64,000 nucleotides of DNA, taken from NCBI GenBank assembly GCA_963575745.1, contig CAUYUJ010018862.1, positions 110,001-174,000 on the forward strand, written 5' to 3'. This document shows, in pieces, positions 52,251-62,979 of this stretch (its first letter is position 1; each line of letters starts with the position of its first letter). The DNA comes from Prorocentrum cordatum (lineage: Eukaryota > Sar > Dinophyceae > Prorocentrales > Prorocentraceae). The notes under the pieces are model-generated. The model made no database searches. It saw only the letters and a list, made by a program, of their open reading frames with translations, and was not told where the DNA came from. A program made the translations under genes and the position numbers.

Positions 52251-53440
52251 CGCCCTCTTGGGCCTGTCTTGGGGCCCTCTTGGGCCATCTTGGGCGCCTC
52301 TTGGGCCGTCTTGGGGCCCTCTTGGGCTGTCCTGGGGCCCTCTTGGAAGCTTCTTGGGCCGTCTTGGGGCGGTCTTGGGCGCCTCTTGGGCCGTCCTGTA
52401 ACGTCGGAAAGCCCAAAAGACAACTTTGTTGAAACTGTACGTTTTACGAAGGGAATGGGCCAATTTTTGCGTCTAGGGGCCCTCTTGGGACGCATGTTGG
52501 AGGCTTCTTGGGGCCTCTTGGGGGCGTCCTTGGACGTCTGGGGTCTCCTGGGCCCTCTTGAGGGGCCTCCTGGGGGCCTCCTGGCGGCCTCTTGGGGCGG
52601 AAGGCTCGAGCTTGCGGTTCGTGGTCCCCCTCTGGGCCCCCTCTTGGGCCCGTCTTGGGGCCCTCTTGGGCCATCTTGGGCGCCTCTTGGGCCGTCTTGG
52701 GGCCCTCTTGGGCTGTCCTGGGGCCCTCTGGGAAACTTCTTGGGCGGTCTTGGGGCGGTCTTGGGCGCCTCTTGGGCCGTCCTGTAACGTCGGAAAAGCC
52801 CAAAAGGCGACTTTGTTAAAAATGTACGTTTTACGAAGGGAATGGGCCAATTCTTGCGTCTAGGGGCCCTCTTGGGACGCATGTTGGAGGCTTCTTGGAG
52901 CCTCTTGGGGGCGTCCTTGGACGTCTGGGGTCTCCTGGGGCCTCTTGAGGGGCCTCCTGGGGGCCTCCTGGCGGCCTCTTGGGGCGGAAGGCTCGAGCTT
53001 GCGGTTCGTGGTCCCCCTCTGGGCCCCCTCTTGGGCCCGTCTTGGGGCCCTCTTGGGCCATCTTGGGCGCCTCTTGGGCCGTCTTGGGGCCCTCTTGGGC
53101 TGTCCTGGGGCACTCTTGGGAGCTTCTTGGGCCGTCTTGGGGCGGTCTTGGGCGCCTCTTGGGCCGTCCTGTAATGTCGGAAAGCCCAAAAGGCAACTTT
53201 GTGAAAAATGTACGTTTTACGAAGGGAATGGGCCAATTTTTGCGTCTAGGGGCCTTTTTGGGACGCATGTTGGAGGCTTCTTGGGGCGTCTTGGGGGGCG
53301 TCCTTGGACGTCTGGAGGCCATCTTCAGCATCTCGGAACCCTCTTGGAGGCCTCTTGGAAGTTTCTTGGGCCGTCTCGGGCGTTTCTGGGGCCGTCTTGT
53401 CTGACCGGGGAGGCCTCCGGCAAGCCCCGACGAGCCTCCG
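52250..53440. repeat. ~386-bp higher-order tandem repeat
   Basis: The landmark GAAGGGAATGGGCCAATT recurs at 52448, 52835 and 53221. Units also share ACGTCGGAAAGCCCAAAAG, GTACGTTTTACG and GGACGCATGTTGGAGGCTTC, embedded in CTTGGGCC-type filler. Long frames on both strands follow from the repeat. Confidence 0.9.
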
Positions 53441-53519
53441 GGCCCCCCGGGGTGCACATTTGCGGTCGAGGTCCCGGCCCCGGGCCCCCGGACCCGGTGC
53501 GCCGTTATATGTATACACA

Positions 53520-54359
53520 CAAACCTATAATTATAGGACCGCCCTGCGAGCGATAACGCTGGGGGGGGGGGATGGAGATCAAATGCCCACCCTGACTGAC
53601 CTCGAACCTGTCACCCTGATGTCATCTCTCCCTGTCTCTCTCTCTCTCTGTCTCTCTCTCTCCCTCTCGCTCTATTTCTTTCTCTCTCCTTCTCTATGGC
53701 AGGCGGACGGAGGGACGCCACGGTGCGGTTTCCGAAAGGCAAGGGCGCCGAACGCGCAAGCCTCGCAGTCTGCCGCGATCGCGCCCAGGCGCCGACAAAA
53801 ATGAATTGATGGATTGGGTTGGGTGGATTGGATTGGATGGGATAAGATGGATTGGATAAGATAAGATGAGTTGGATTGGAAAAGCTTGATTTGATAATAT
53901 AATATGGATTGGGCTGGCCCGCCGCAGGCGCAGAAACAAATGAATTGATGGATTGGATTGGGTGGGATAAGATAAAATGAGACAAGATGGGTTGGATAAG
54001 ATAAGATGGATTGGATTGGACAAGATGGATTTGAACAGATAAGCTGGATTGTATAAGAAAGCCCGCCGCAGGCGCCGACAAAAATGAATTCTGAAATTAA
54101 CGACATGCGTTAGCGCCAGCACGCCGGGGACACCCGGAGCACCCGGGACACCACCTCCCGGCCACCGGCGGACGGGAAACGGACTTCCGCTCCAACTGAC
54201 ACCCGGGACACCCGGGACACCGCCCGGCCCGACTGGGACACCTCCCGGCCACCGGCGGACGGAAACGGACTTTCGCTCCTACTTCGGCCTAGCTACAGGA
54301 TGATCACGCGCAGCTTCGCCTCGCCCGCACGCACGACACGAACGCGAAACCGAAACCGA
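53520..54359 (-). repeat. Inverted copy of the 1.4-kb composite repeat
   Basis: Read on the minus strand it gives the same order of blocks as the direct copies: a GTGTCCCGGGTG-rich block near 54100-54350, CGCCTGCGGCG motifs with ATCCA-type arrays at 53790-54090, a (GA)n tract at 53629-53690, and the GTGACAGG-TCGAGGTCAGTC block at 53560-53610. Confidence 0.85.
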
Positions 54360-54861
54360 TGTCCCGGCCCATCTTATCCTATCCCACCCAACGCAATCCA
54401 CCCAACCCAATCCATCAATTCATTTGTTTCTGCGCCTGCGGCGGACCAATCCAATCCATCTTATCTTATCCGATCCAGGTATTCCAATCCAACACATCTT
54501 ATCTGATCCAATCCATCTTATCCCATCCAATCCAATCCACCCAGCCCAATCCATCAATTCATTTGTGTCGGCACCTGCGGCGGGCTTTCTTATCCAATCC
54601 AGTGGAGGGAGACTCTGGTAGAAGGGGAGAGAGAGAGAGAGGGAGAAAACAAAAAAACACACACACAGAGATAATGAGAGAGAGAGAGAGAGACAGAGAG
54701 AAAGAGAGATATGACATCAAGGTGACAGGCTCGAGGTCAGTCAGGGTGGGCATTTGACCCCAATCCCCCTCCCAACCTCCTTATCGCCCGCAAGGCGGTC
54801 GTTTAGATGCGTGTATGTATGTGTAAATATATATATACATACATACATACATGTGTATATA

Positions 54862-54892
<31 letters not shown>

Positions 54893-56238
54893 CGGAAGTT
54901 GGGGGTGAGATCGCAGTGAAACGGAGACCCCCCCGGGAGATCGATTTCGGTTTCGCGTTCGCGTCGTGCGTGCGGGCGAGGCGAAGCTGCGCGTGATCCT
55001 CCTGGAGCTAGGCCGAAGTGAGAGCGAAAGTCCGTTTCCGTCCGCCAGTGGCCGGGAAGTGTCTCAATTGGGCCGGGCGGTGTCCCAGGTGTCCCGGGTG
55101 TCAGTAGGAGCATAAGTCTGTTTCCCGTCCGCCGGTGGCCAGGAGGTGCCCCAATTTGGCCGGGCGGTGTCCCGGGTTTCCCGGGTGCCCCGGGCGTCCC
55201 GGCGCTAACGCATGTCGCTAATTTCATAATTAATTTGTTTCGGCGCCTGCGGCGGGCTTTCTTATCCAATCCAGCTTCTCTTCTCCAATCCACCTCGTCC
55301 AATCCGATCCATCTTATCTTTTCCAGCCCATACTGTCCCATCCCATATTATCCCGCCCAATCCAAAACACCCAACCCAGTCCATAAATTCACTTGTTTCT
55401 GCGCCTGCGGCGGGCCAATCCAATCCATCTTATCTTATCCAATCCAACCCATCTATCTTATCCAATCCATGTTTTCCCAATCCATGTTCTTCCAATCCAT
55501 TTTATCCATTTTCTTCCAATCCATTCCATTTTCTTCTAATCAGATCCAACTCAATATATCTTATATGTTCCACTTCTTCCAATCCAACCCATTTTATCTT
55601 ATCCAATCCATATTATCCAAACCAATCCAATCCACCCAACCCAATCCATCGATTCATTTTTGGCGGCGCCTGCGGCGGGTATTCTTCTCCAATCCATCTT
55701 GTCTCAGCCGAACCATCTTAACTTATCCAACACAGATTGTCCCATCTTATTCTATCCCACCCAATCCAATCCACCCAACCCAATACATCAATTCATTTGT
55801 TTCTGCGCCTGCGGCGGGCCAATCCAATGCATCTTATCTAGTCCAATCCATCTATTCCAATCCAACCCATCGTATCTTATTCAATACATACATCCTTGCT
55901 TTTGAGGTCGATAGTGAGATCGACAGTGAGATTCACCGATAGGTCGGTCGACGGATAGGTAGGTAGTGGGATCTCATCGCCATCGCGATCATCATTGCGG
56001 TGAAGGGAGACTCTGATAGAGAGGGAGAGAGAGAGAGAGAGGGCGAAATAGAGAGAGAGAGAGACACACACACAGAGTGAGAGAGAGAGAGAGAGACAGA
56101 GACATACAGACAAAGAGATATGATATCAAGGTGACAGGCTGGAGGTCAGTCAGGGTGGGCATTTGATCCCAATCCCCCTCCCAACCTCCTCATCGCCCGC
56201 AGGGCGGTCGTATAGGTCTATATGCGTATATAAATATG

Positions 56239-56285
<47 letters not shown>

Positions 56286-56990
56286 GATGTTGGGGGGTGA
56301 GATCGCAGTGAAACGGAGAGCCCCCCCGGGGAATCGGTTTCGGTTTCGCGTTCGCGTCGTGCGTTTGGGCGAGGCGAAGCTGCGCGTGATCCTCCTGTAG
56401 CTAGGCCGAAGTAGGAGTGAAAGTCCGTTCCCGTCCGCCGGTGGCTGGGAGGTGTCCCAGTTGGGCCGGGCGGTGTCCCGGGTGCCCCAGGTGTCAGTAG
56501 GAGCGAGAGTCCGTTTCCTGTCCGCTGGTGGCCGGGAGGTGTCCCAGTTGGGCTGGGCGGTGTCCCGGGTGTCCCGGGTGTCCCGGGTGTCCCGGGCGCC
56601 CCGGCGCTAACGCATACAGTCGCTAATTTCATATTCATGTTGTTCGGCGCCTGCGGCGCGCATTCTTATCCAATCCAGCCTGTCTTATCCAATCCATCTT
56701 GTCCAATCCAATACATCTTATGTTTTCCGACCCGTCTTGTCCCATCTTATATTATCCCACCCAATCTAATCCACCCAGCCCAATCCATCAATGAATTACC
56801 AAATCTAATCCACCCAACCCAATCCATCAATTCATTTGTTTATGTGCCTGCGGCGGGCCAATCCAATCCATCTTATCTTATCCAATCCATCTCTTCCAAT
56901 CCAACCCATCCTACAGGCTGAAGGTCAGTCGGGGTGGGCATTTGATCTCCCCCCCCCCAACCCCCTCATCGCCCGCAGGGCGGTCGCATA
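54360..56990 (+). repeat. 1.4-kb composite repeat, about two direct copies
   Basis: Blocks recur at ~1.4 kb spacing: GGAGGGAGACTCTG (54603, 56005), AGGTCAGTCAGGGTGGGCAT (54735, 56140 and diverged at 56925), (TA)n (54850, 56249), GGTGAGATCGCAGTGAAACG (54905, 56298), GTGTCCCGGGTG runs, GCTAACGCAT, and CGCCTGCGGCGGGC followed by degenerate ATCCA/CTTATCC arrays (54.36-54.60, 55.23-55.89 and 56.64-56.93 kb). No gene is recognised. Confidence 0.85.
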
Positions 56991-57002
56991 GGTATATACA
57001 TA

Positions 57003-57470
57003 GGTGCTGTTGTATTTTTCTCGCGGGGACAATTTCTGCAACAATGTGCCGCACGTCGACGCGACCTGGGCGCCGGCCGGTCAGCGCGCAGACTGGTGGG
57101 GGCCTGGGGGCCTGAGAGGTGACAAAGCCCCCGCCCAAGACACCTCAAAAAGAGAGAGAGGGCCAAGGGAGGGAGGGAAGAGAGAAGAAGAGGCTTGAGT
57201 ATAGATCGTGGCAGCGGGAGACATCGCCCGAACAATGCCCCTCACCTTCCCTTGCAAGCACACACACAGGTGCTGTTGCAGTTTGCTCGCGGGCACAGTT
57301 TCTGCTGCGCGGCGCCGCGCGTCGACGCGACCTGGGCGCCAGCCGGCCAGTGCACAAACTGGCGGGGGCCCGAGAGGCAAGAAGGCCCCCGCTCAAAACA
57401 TCCCAAACCCGAAGAGGGCCACCCAAATCTGGGGGCCCCCAGGGACGGGCGGGACAGGGCAACAAGAGAA
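57003..57470. repeat. ~266-bp tandem duplication
   Basis: AGGTGCTGTTG, ATTTCTGC, GTCGACGCGACCTGGGCGCC and CAGACTGG/CAAACTGG blocks at 57003-57200 recur at 57269-57470. Confidence 0.8.
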
Positions 57471-57727
57471 AACACGCATATTTAAAACAAACTGGCGGGG
57501 CAGAAGACTGGCGTCAGCCAGAAGCTAGAGTGGAGATTCAATCGCGCTCATTGGAAGGAAGCGACTGGACCATGGCCTTACACAGAGCTGGAGGGTAGGA
57601 GGCTGCGATGGCTGTCCATTTGACGCCTGATGGCGCCGCCCCCTCTAACGCGAAATGCTCGCGGCTTGTGCGACTACACAAACCAAGGCTGCCCTGGTAT
57701 CTGCGATCGAATCTTCCAGCGTCTGCT
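57471..57727. other. No gene recognised
   Basis: Mixed sequence between the 266-bp duplication and the decayed element. It may include the element's 3' non-coding end, but no repeat to define a boundary is visible. Confidence 0.5.
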
Positions 57728-58262
57728 TTATCTATGAAAAAGAAAGCCAGATTCGTACGCTTCCGCCAGCTTCGCCCAAGCTGACACTGGTAAACAGCTC
57801 TGGTGTGTCCCCATATATCGGTGCACAATGCTCACAAACTCGGGCGCGTGCCAGATTCGCGAGTTGTTCGGGTGTTCTAGAATGGTCGAAACCCTACTTC
57901 GGCACAACACTCGAAGGATACGCAAAGCACATCTGAAAATGCGATTGCCTCGCCCGAGCCTGTCGCACCGGCGAGACGCGAGGCAGCACTCGGGCAGCCC
58001 CCAGGGCTCTTCCACAGAGCGGATCGGACCATGCCGCCCGCGATCCGCGGCGCCTCCCCAGGCATCGCACGGCGGGCCCATCGCTGCCCCCCAGCTCTTC
58101 GCCTCGGCGCATCGCAGCGCCCAGCCGACTCAGCGCTCTATCGCTGGTGAGGTCCTCTGCTGGTCCGCGTGCGCGATCGAATGCGCGAGCTTTGCAGCCC
58201 TGCTGGGCCGCCGCTCGAGCAACCCCCGCGGTGCCCGAATAGACGTCGAGGACGTACCGACC
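57728..58262 (-). pseudogene. Methyltransferase-like tail split by a frameshift
   Basis: Motif I, GRYVLDVYSGTAGVARA, is in one frame (58262-~58090). In the next frame MGPPCDAWGG (catalytic-loop PC) is followed by ILRVLCRSRVSTILEHPNNS and RIWHAPE (ENV/EHP-type motif). The two halves overlap around 58081, which fits a single indel. It matches the position and type of the tail in the 14-20 kb element, so a C-terminal methyltransferase-like domain is a shared trait of both families. Confidence 0.65.
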
Positions 58263-59192
58263 CCTGAAGTGGCCCGCCAGGCGAGCGTCACGCCGCGCGG
58301 CCTCCCCAGGAGCATACCCTCGAGCACTGCTTCGCAGGCCTCGAGCAGCCCCCGCGCGGGAGCTGACAGCAGTTCCCAGCTCGCTCCCAGCCTGGCATCC
58401 TTCTCGCACCGCTGGGCGCTCTTCACACTCGCCAACTGGCCGCGGCGCTGCGCCTCCGACGCGGCGCGGCAGCGTCGCGCGATGTCGATCGACGAGCCCG
58501 AGCGCCTCGTCTGACACGGCACGATGGTCTCGCCGTTCTCGAGCTCGGCCAGCGCAGCTTTGAACTCCATCGGGCGCTGCGGGTACGTGAACGCCCAGAC
58601 CGACCCCCCCCGCGGCCCATCGACGAACGCTCTCAGGATCGGTCCTAGAAACTGCAGGCATGGGGAGTTCAACGCTGTACTGACATCGCTGAGAACTGTC
58701 TTGCTCCGCTCCGCGTGCTGCGAAGGGAAAAGGAGCAGGTTCCAGAATGGGGAGACCCCCGCAGCTGGCGCAACGACACCACGGCGACCCATGCCCCACA
58801 ACGGCCTCAAGCACATGCTGAGGGGCACAAGAGGAAACGCAGCCATCTGCAACGATCCCCGCCCCACCAGCCGCCGAGCTATGCCAGCGCGCAGGGCCAG
58901 CGGTCACCTCCGCCGACTGCGACCCGGCGCCCGGCGCCGCCATCCCTTCAGGCAGCGAAGGGCCCGGGGGGGCAGGCGGCCGCCAGCCCGCGAGATATCC
59001 GGCGCCAGGCACATCGAGCCAGCCAGGACCTGCTCGCCCTTGTTCGCACCCCAGCGACCGCCCGCGCGCGAAGTCGATGAAGCCGCCGACCTCGGCATGG
59101 CGGCGCCCCAGCACCTTCGGAGTCACCGAGCTCTGCTCGAGGAAGGTACTCGCTCCCAGGGCGGGGGTCGCGAGGGCGAGGCCCAGGAATTT
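58130..59192 (-). pseudogene. Tyrosine recombinase, decayed, catalytic Tyr replaced by Cys
   Basis: Reassembled from two frames without correcting the sequence. The N-terminal part near 59192-59052 includes FLEQSSVTPKVLGRRHAEVG and FIDFARGRSL. After a frame change come ALRCLKGWRRRAPGRSRR, a TGA at about 58904, and then the catalytic part. The Arg-box region is degraded (MCLRPLWGM) and the HxxR region reads PCQTRRSGSSIDI. The nucleophile region reads SVKSAQRCEKDARLG, where related recombinases have RRYEK-type sequence, so the catalytic Tyr is Cys. The enzyme should be inactive. Confidence 0.65.
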
Positions 59193-59633
59193 GCGTCGCC
59201 TCTGGTGGCCCGCGCGCCTCAAAACTGCCCGCCGCGCGGCGCTGGGCCCGGGCCTCGCCTCGCCGTCGGTGCCGCTGCTCACGCCGACGTCGGCCAGCGC
59301 CGGCGCGCGGCTCAGCTGCTCGTCGGTCTCGGGGGGGCTGGCGACTGCAGCCCAGACGATCGCGCAAGGCCAGCTGGACGTCCTGCGGGCGGGGCGTCGC
59401 CCTCCGCCGGTTGGCCAGAGACGCGTGACCTCGTCGGCCCCCAGTCGGCCGAGGCTCCGCAGGCGGCGAGCTCGCCTGCCGCCCCCTGGCCGCCGCGGCT
59501 GCAACAGCCCGTGGGCTCGGAAGAAACACGAAGGGAACATGGTAGATCTTGGGCCGAAATGCCTACGGACCTGCAACGAGGGGCAGCCTGAACAGGAGCG
59601 GCTAAATCACAATGGTTCGGGGATTGAAGATAT

Positions 59634-60935
59634 TCACAAGTCCCCTTTTAAACTGTTGCCTTGGACACTCGCAGAAGGGATCTCATCGACCAACGTCTTA
59701 CTAGCACTGCTATTCTCAAAAACTCGAATACCCTTGTCCGCGAAGTTAAGCTCGGAGGGGATCCAACGAACGGCACCAAGGACATTCCTGGCCAAACAGT
59801 GGGCCTGGAAAGCGCGAATCTGGACCAGGGGCAAGAAGTTTTTGGCGCGGTTCCTACCAAACGCGAGGGTGACCGACATATTATCACAGAGAAGCAAATG
59901 TCTCATATCACTGACGTGTACACTGGTCGCAACACGAATGAATCCTTTCACTACGGCTCGAGCTCCCTCGACAAGAACGCCTTCGACTCTCTTCCATTTC
60001 TGCGCATTCACCAACCGCCAAAAATCTGACTTCAAGAGACTGGCGGGCACCTCGGGGAAAGACCGGACGACTTCCCAGTCTCGCGCCGTCTCCGAGGGCG
60101 GCTCGTCGCAGCCCCGCTCATCTGCCCCCGTGGCGACTGACCAGCCCCCGTCCGCCTGCCACCTGAAGCCCGCGGTTTCGAGGGCGCTCTCTCGGGCACG
60201 GGGGGGCCCGACTCGCCGAAAGCGCTTGCGCTCGGAGGTGCGGCCCACCTCCCTCGGGGCATCCAGGGGCCAGGAGGCCTGCGCCGCGGCGCAGCCCTCA
60301 AGGCCGCTGTCGGCCTGCCCCGCCGGGTCGTTCCAGCCGCGCAGCTAGTCGCTCACCATGAAGATCACGAGGGGCCTGAAAACACGCAGCTCCTCTCGGC
60401 ACTCGCCCCGCAGCGGCTCAGCCCGGCCCGAAGCGCGCCCGCGCTCCACGAACGCGCGCGCCGAGTGGAAGACGCCGAGCAACCTTCGGCAGCACAGGGC
60501 AACAAAGGCGCAGTGGCCGAGGACCACCTGCACGGACCAGGCGCTGGCCCGCTTGCGCCTCAGTAGTGCGCCCAGCGCCGCGTAGACGTTCCAGATGCGC
60601 TTAGGCGCGACCCGCGCCCTCAAGGCGGCGCCGTCTAGCTCTGCGCCCAAGGCCACGATGCCCGCCCGCGAGAGCTCGGACTCACGCAGCAGCAGGCCCT
60701 CACGATTGAAGCCCCCCTCCAGCTGCTCGAGCACCCGGCCGACAGCCTTCTCGCAGACCCCGATCGCGCCGAGGTTGTCCACGCGCGCGTAGTAGCCGAT
60801 CTCGTCGGCCTCCTCCGCCAGCCAGGGCCTCACCACCAGCGGCGGCGCGCGGTCCTGCAGAGGGGGCCTCGGCAGCGAGGGCGCAACCCTCGTCACACGG
60901 CCTCGTCGATCATCTGCGCGATCCACAAACTCCAC
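59634..60935 (-). pseudogene. Reverse transcriptase C-terminus and RNase H with in-frame TAG
   Basis: The next frame carries the RT active-site loop as YYARVDNLGAIG (RVDN in place of YxDD) and the thumb/connection (ALGALLRRKRASAWSVQVVL). At 60345-60347 a TAG falls directly after FMVSD, the first RNase H aspartate. The same frame then stays open through LLLCDNMSVTLAFGRNRAK and VRWIPSELNFADKG, typical of RNase H. It ends with TGA at 59634. Everything except the TAG reads as a coherent domain, so a point mutation or a recoded stop are the two options; decay is more likely here. Confidence 0.75.
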
Positions 60936-61935
60936 GCGGAGCCCATGGGCAGGACGGCCCGGCGCGGGGTTGCTGCCTCCGCGCGGCCGAGCCGGCGGCC
61001 GCGCACCTCCGCGCCCGCCGCTCCCATCGCGCGGGGCGGCGCCGGGGGGGGGGGGGGCAGAAGTAGTCAGGCGGCCGCGCAGGCGGGCGCAGCCGATGGA
61101 AGCAGTTCGAGACTTCGGAGAGCCCGACCGCCAAGTAGAAGTCGCTCAGCAGCTCGACAGTCCGCTCGGAACCCAGCGGCGCGTCGGCGGGCAGCTCCAC
61201 CTCCGCGCGAGAGAGCCCCTCCGATCCCAGCAGAGACACGCCTGGCGGCGCCTTGAAGCACTCGTTGGCCCGCCTGGCGTCGGCGATGAGGCGCTGGGCC
61301 GCGCCGCCGTCCGTCTCCATCGCGAAGAGGCCCGCCTGGCTCTTCGGGGTAGACGTCCAAGATATAATGCCGATCTCCGCTAGACGGCGGAGCAGACGAT
61401 GATACTCCCTCTGACTGAACCTCAGCACAGGATCGAAGTAGGGGGCGGTCTCGTACACGTCGGCGGATGGCGCCAGCGTGCGCTCCTGATAGGCCCACAG
61501 GAATCCGATGACCCCCAGGGGCGCCATGTCAGTCACTAATGGACACTCCTGAACTGAGCCTAGCAGACCCACGAGGTCGATATTGAGGGGCGTGACCCTT
61601 GTCGGACAACCCGCCGCCCGACACGGCGAGTGCCCCTGAAGCAGTTTCTCCAGAGCCGTCTCGTCGCTGAAGTAGGAAGGGCGCGGGCGCCAGCTGTCGG
61701 CCAACAACTCACGCGCCCTTCTCTGGCCCATCTGCCGAATAACGCTGTCCTGCTCTGCCTTGCTCACGTCGGCCCACGGCTTGTTCATGATCGCCTTCAG
61801 GTTGGGCCCGAATTGAGTTTCGTCATCGAGGGCGGCTGGCCTGCGCAAAGCTGGGCCGACTCCAGTCGCCTTCGTCGGTGCTGGCGATTCTTTGATGGCA
61901 GGCTTACCTCTCGTCAACTGCAATTTGGGCCCCAT
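60910..61935 (-). pseudogene. Reverse transcriptase, N-terminal part (frame-broken)
   Basis: The frame opens at an ATG at 61935 (MGPKLQLTRGK...). An N-terminal region of ~190 residues is followed by RT fingers/palm sequence: YHRLLRRLAEIGIISW, AQRLIADARRANECF (counterpart of LILDTRGSNEFF in the other element) and LSDFYLAVGLSEVSNCFHRL, with the catalytic Asp in SDFY. The frame then dissolves into Pro/Arg-rich shadow sequence and stops at 60910, while the RT continues in another frame. One or more indels near a C-run at about 61030-61070 explain the break. Confidence 0.75.
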
Positions 61936-62040
61936 GGACACACGCGGGGACACTGACTACGCGAAATGCTCGTCCGATACAGAGAAACCACAGATGGCAT
62001 GAAAGATTTTGAGCCGAAAGTGGCTACGACCGTTGTTGAT

Positions 62041-62888
62041 GGTATTGTTTCTGTTGTTGTTGCTGTTGCTGCTGTTGTTGTTGGTGTTGTTGTTGAATTC
62101 TAACTACTGAAGAATAATTATTGTTGATCCCCCCCCTCCGGCGGACATTGTATTTTTGTCAATTGAAGTGCCCCTGCCGGGGCTCGCACCGTGTTTTTTA
62201 TCAGGGAAAGTCGCGGGCATCAAACTGCGTTGTTGGCCCCCCGGACAACAACAACAACGGCTCCCGCCTGATACTTCCTCCAAATTTACTCAGGACCCCC
62301 GCCCCCGCCTGGGACTTCCTCGCAGTTTACTCAGGCGGAGGCGCTCCCGCCTGAAACTTCCTCGCAAATTACTCCGGACCCCCGCCCCCGCCTTGGACTT
62401 CCTCGCAGTTTACTCAGGCGGAGGCGCTCCCGCCTGAGACTTCCTCGCAAATTACTCCGGGAGCGGCGCTCCCGCCTGGGACCTCCCTCACAACTGAGCA
62501 TCAAACTGTGTTGTTGGCCCCCCGGACTACAACAACAACGGCTCCCGCCCCTCAGAGTCCGCCGCTCGACCCGTCTGTCTGGTTCGTCCGTTTGTTTACC
62601 TCCTCTTTTGCCCCCCTCCCCTCCTGCTAACCTCTTTCGTCCTCCATCCATCCTCCCCCCCTTGCCCCTTCCCTCCTCCCTCCCTCCCCCCACTCTTTTC
62701 CTCCTCGCTCTCCCTTCCTCCTTCCCCCTGCTCTTCCTGTTTTAGGGGCTGCGCCAACTACACGTGGCGAGTAAAAAAGATATACCCCCAAAGGGGTATG
62801 ACCGAAGACGAAGAGGGTGGGTATCGAGGGTTTGGGATTTACATATTGAGTGACGCGCGCGCATATAAGAGCGATCAGTCTTAAGATG

Positions 62889-62979
<91 letters not shown>

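Larger units (their letters stand above)
57728..61935 (-). mobile_element. Decayed relative of the YR retrotransposon
   Basis: Minus-strand remnants occur in the same domain order as the intact element: reverse transcriptase (61935-60345), RNase H (60360-59634), tyrosine recombinase (59192-58130) and methyltransferase-like tail (58262-57728). At least three frame changes and several stops interrupt it. There is no gag-like ORF upstream: the 5' side runs into (TTG)n and tandem repeats. No split direct repeats were found. Sequence divergence from the 14-20 kb copy is high, so this is a different family and not a recent duplicate. Confidence 0.8.

Noticed and set aside
51369-53556. Long plus and minus frames (up to 470 codons) with GPSWAPLG or GPKTAPRG repeats
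   Set aside because: Products of the CTTGGGCC satellite, open on both strands.
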